This document shows, one piece after another, positions 5,849-6,811 of a stretch of DNA of 6,811 bases. The DNA is from Thermoflexus hugenholtzii JAD2. GTDB lineage: Bacteria > Chloroflexota > Dehalococcoidia > SHYB01. The position numbers and the translations under genes were made by a program. The notes beneath the pieces are model-generated. The model saw only the letters and a list, made by a program, of their open reading frames with translations. It had not been told where the DNA came from and did no database searches. Position 1 is the first letter of the stretch, and each line of letters begins with the position of its first letter. The stretch is taken from assembly GCA_945861815.1 (NCBI GenBank), contig CAMAVV010000087.1, forward strand, positions 1-6,811, written 5' to 3'.

Positions 5849-6811
5849 CCGACACCCCGTACAGCCTCTTGCAGTTGTCCCACAATATCTTCCGCTTCGC
5901 CTCCGGGCTGATGCCTTCGTACGCCAAGAACTCGTCTACCGCGTGCGGGTAGAGCGAGTCGTCGTGGGGCCAGTCGCTGGAGATGACGAGGTTGTTGGGG
6001 CCAAGGGCCTGCACGACAGAGGCGACGCCCACTTCATCAGGGTCGCACGCCACATAGCAGTGCTCGGCAAAGTAGTCGCTCGGCTTGCGCTGCAGCTTCA
6101 CCGTGTCGGCATGCCCCAGCTTCACCTGCTCCTCATCGAGCCGCCACAGCCACCAGGGTACCCAGCCGCAGGTCGCCTCGAGAAAGCCCGCGCGCAGCGT
6201 CGGGTGGCGGTCGAAGGCCCCGCTATAGATAAGGCCGCCCATCGCCAGCATCATCTCGATAGGGTGCGCGGCGGCGTGCATCATCATCAGGCTGTCCATA
6301 TAGCGGTTCCCCAGGTGCTCCTGGTAGGCCCCTTGGATGCCGTGGAATGCGACCGGCACATTCATCGATGCGGCCGAGGCCCAGAGGGGGTAGTAGGCCT
6401 TGTCATACCAGGCGCGCTTCTTCACCGGGTTCGTCGGCAGCGTGAGCGCGACGTGCCCCAGCGTGCCCACTGCGTACTCCGCCTCTTTGATGCCCAGGCT
6501 CACATCGTGCAACGGGATAACGGCAGTGGCCTTAAGCCGTCCAGGGTTTGCGGCGCAATAGTCGGCAAGCCAGCGGTTGAAGGCACGGCAGAGCGCGGCG
6601 GCAAGCTCGGCGTCCATATCGTCGATGGCGATGACGTGCCCGCCGATCGTGCGAAATGCCACCGCAATATCGATGCCTTCCACATCCATCGCCTCAAGCT
6701 GCGAGGCCGCATCGTAGCCCCGGGCCTTCGCGCTCTCGTAGCGCTTCACCTTGGGATGATTCTGGTCGTATCTGGCTTTGTTCAGCGGGCCGCGCAGCGG
6801 GTGGTCGCTAA
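5841..6811 (-). CDS. Amidohydrolase family protein (5' end outside window)
   Basis: This is a predicted cytosolic metal-dependent TIM-barrel hydrolase or decarboxylase of the Amidohydro_2 (PF04909, ACMSD-like) type; the substrate is unknown. About 322 residues lie in the window. The frame stays open to the right edge, so a GTG at 6749 is not the true start and the N-terminal HxH-type metal motif is outside. Visible landmarks in order are RLKATAVIPLHDV, VALTLPTNPVKKRAWYDKAYYPLW, AFHGIQG (His at 6344-6342, probable metal ligand), FDRHPTLRAGFLEATCGW and ISSDWPHDD. The aspartate of SDWPH (5975-5973) is the expected catalytic or metal-binding residue. The C-terminus is AKRKILWDNCKRLYGVSAT. The gene converges on the pilin-like gene, and their stop codons overlap by 8 bases. 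A deletion-collapsed relative lies at 4484-4641, so the locus once held at least two such genes. Amidohydrolases of this kind are often multicopy in Chloroflexota. The family call is firm; no substrate can be named. Confidence 0.9.
   Translation of the reverse strand, partial: SDHPLRGPLNKARYDQNHPKVKRYESAKARGYDAASQLEAMDVEGIDIAVAFRTIGGHVIAIDDMDAELAAALCRAFNRWLADYCAANPGRLKATAVIPLHDVSLGIKEAEYAVGTLGHVALTLPTNPVKKRAWYDKAYYPLWASAASMNVPVAFHGIQGAYQEHLGNRYMDSLMMMHAAAHPIEMMLAMGGLIYSGAFDRHPTLRAGFLEATCGWVPWWLWRLDEEQVKLGHADTVKLQRKPSDYFAEHCYVACDPDEVGVASVVQALGPNNLVISSDWPHDDSLYPHAVDEFLAYEGISPEAKRKILWDNCKRLYGVSAT
5848..5966. repeat. Direct repeat B: amidohydrolase 3' coding end
   Basis: This is the partner of repeat A at 4488-4606, shifted by 1360 bases. 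It begins at the last base of the pilin-like gene's stop codon and runs into the intact amidohydrolase. The two repeats bracket the pilin-like gene and its leader. Recombination between them could remove that gene in a single step, but nothing here shows that it happens. Confidence 0.85.

Noticed and set aside
6747..6749. GTG as the start of the - strand amidohydrolase
   Set aside because: The frame continues open to the window edge with plausible coding sequence (SDHPLRGPLNKARYDQNHPK), and the N-terminal metal-binding motif of the family has not yet appeared.
1..6811. CRISPR arrays, tRNA or rRNA genes, transposase genes
   Set aside because: No regularly spaced repeats, no tRNA-like cloverleaf or rRNA sequence, and no transposase motifs were seen on either strand.

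Overview
The window looks like part of a GC-rich bacterial chromosome. It carries a leucine-biosynthesis cluster, followed by an unrelated accessory segment. The combination of a bacterial-type leuA-leuC-leuD-leuB set, a small PF12674-like zinc-ribbon protein, an archaellin-like class III prepilin and Amidohydro_2-type hydrolases suggests a Chloroflexota genome, possibly Dehalococcoidia/SAR202-like. That placement comes from family recognition alone; no phylogeny was run.

Bases 1-4424 (all + strand) hold the leucine block. In order these are the 3' part of leuA (2-isopropylmalate synthase), leuC (isopropylmalate isomerase large subunit), an 88-residue double-CxxC protein, leuD (isomerase small subunit) and leuB (3-isopropylmalate dehydrogenase). 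Together they convert 2-oxoisovalerate plus acetyl-CoA to the 2-oxo precursor of leucine, leaving only the final transamination. The catalytic and cluster-binding residues expected of each enzyme are visible in the parts present. The genes are close together (gaps of 67, 16, 37 and 141 bases), so they are probably co-transcribed. The 141-base leuD-leuB gap contains two hairpins and may be a control point.

Bases 4425-4777 have no intact gene. This stretch holds the second copy of a 26-base palindromic repeat, a collapsed amidohydrolase remnant on the - strand, and a hairpin-rich stretch that probably forms the leader of the next gene.

Bases 4784-5848 (+) encode an archaellin/type IV pilin-like subunit. 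It has a clear prepilin N-terminus and an archaellin-like C-terminal beta domain, with a jelly-roll-like domain apparently inserted between them. Bases 5841 to the right edge (-) encode an amidohydrolase whose 5' end lies outside the window. The last 119 bases of its coding end are about 92% identical to the remnant upstream, so the pilin-like gene lies between two direct repeats. The most unusual items are the domain-inserted archaellin, the deletion-fused amidohydrolase remnant, the paired palindromic repeats that each abut a stop codon, and the zinc-ribbon protein lodged between the two isomerase subunits.
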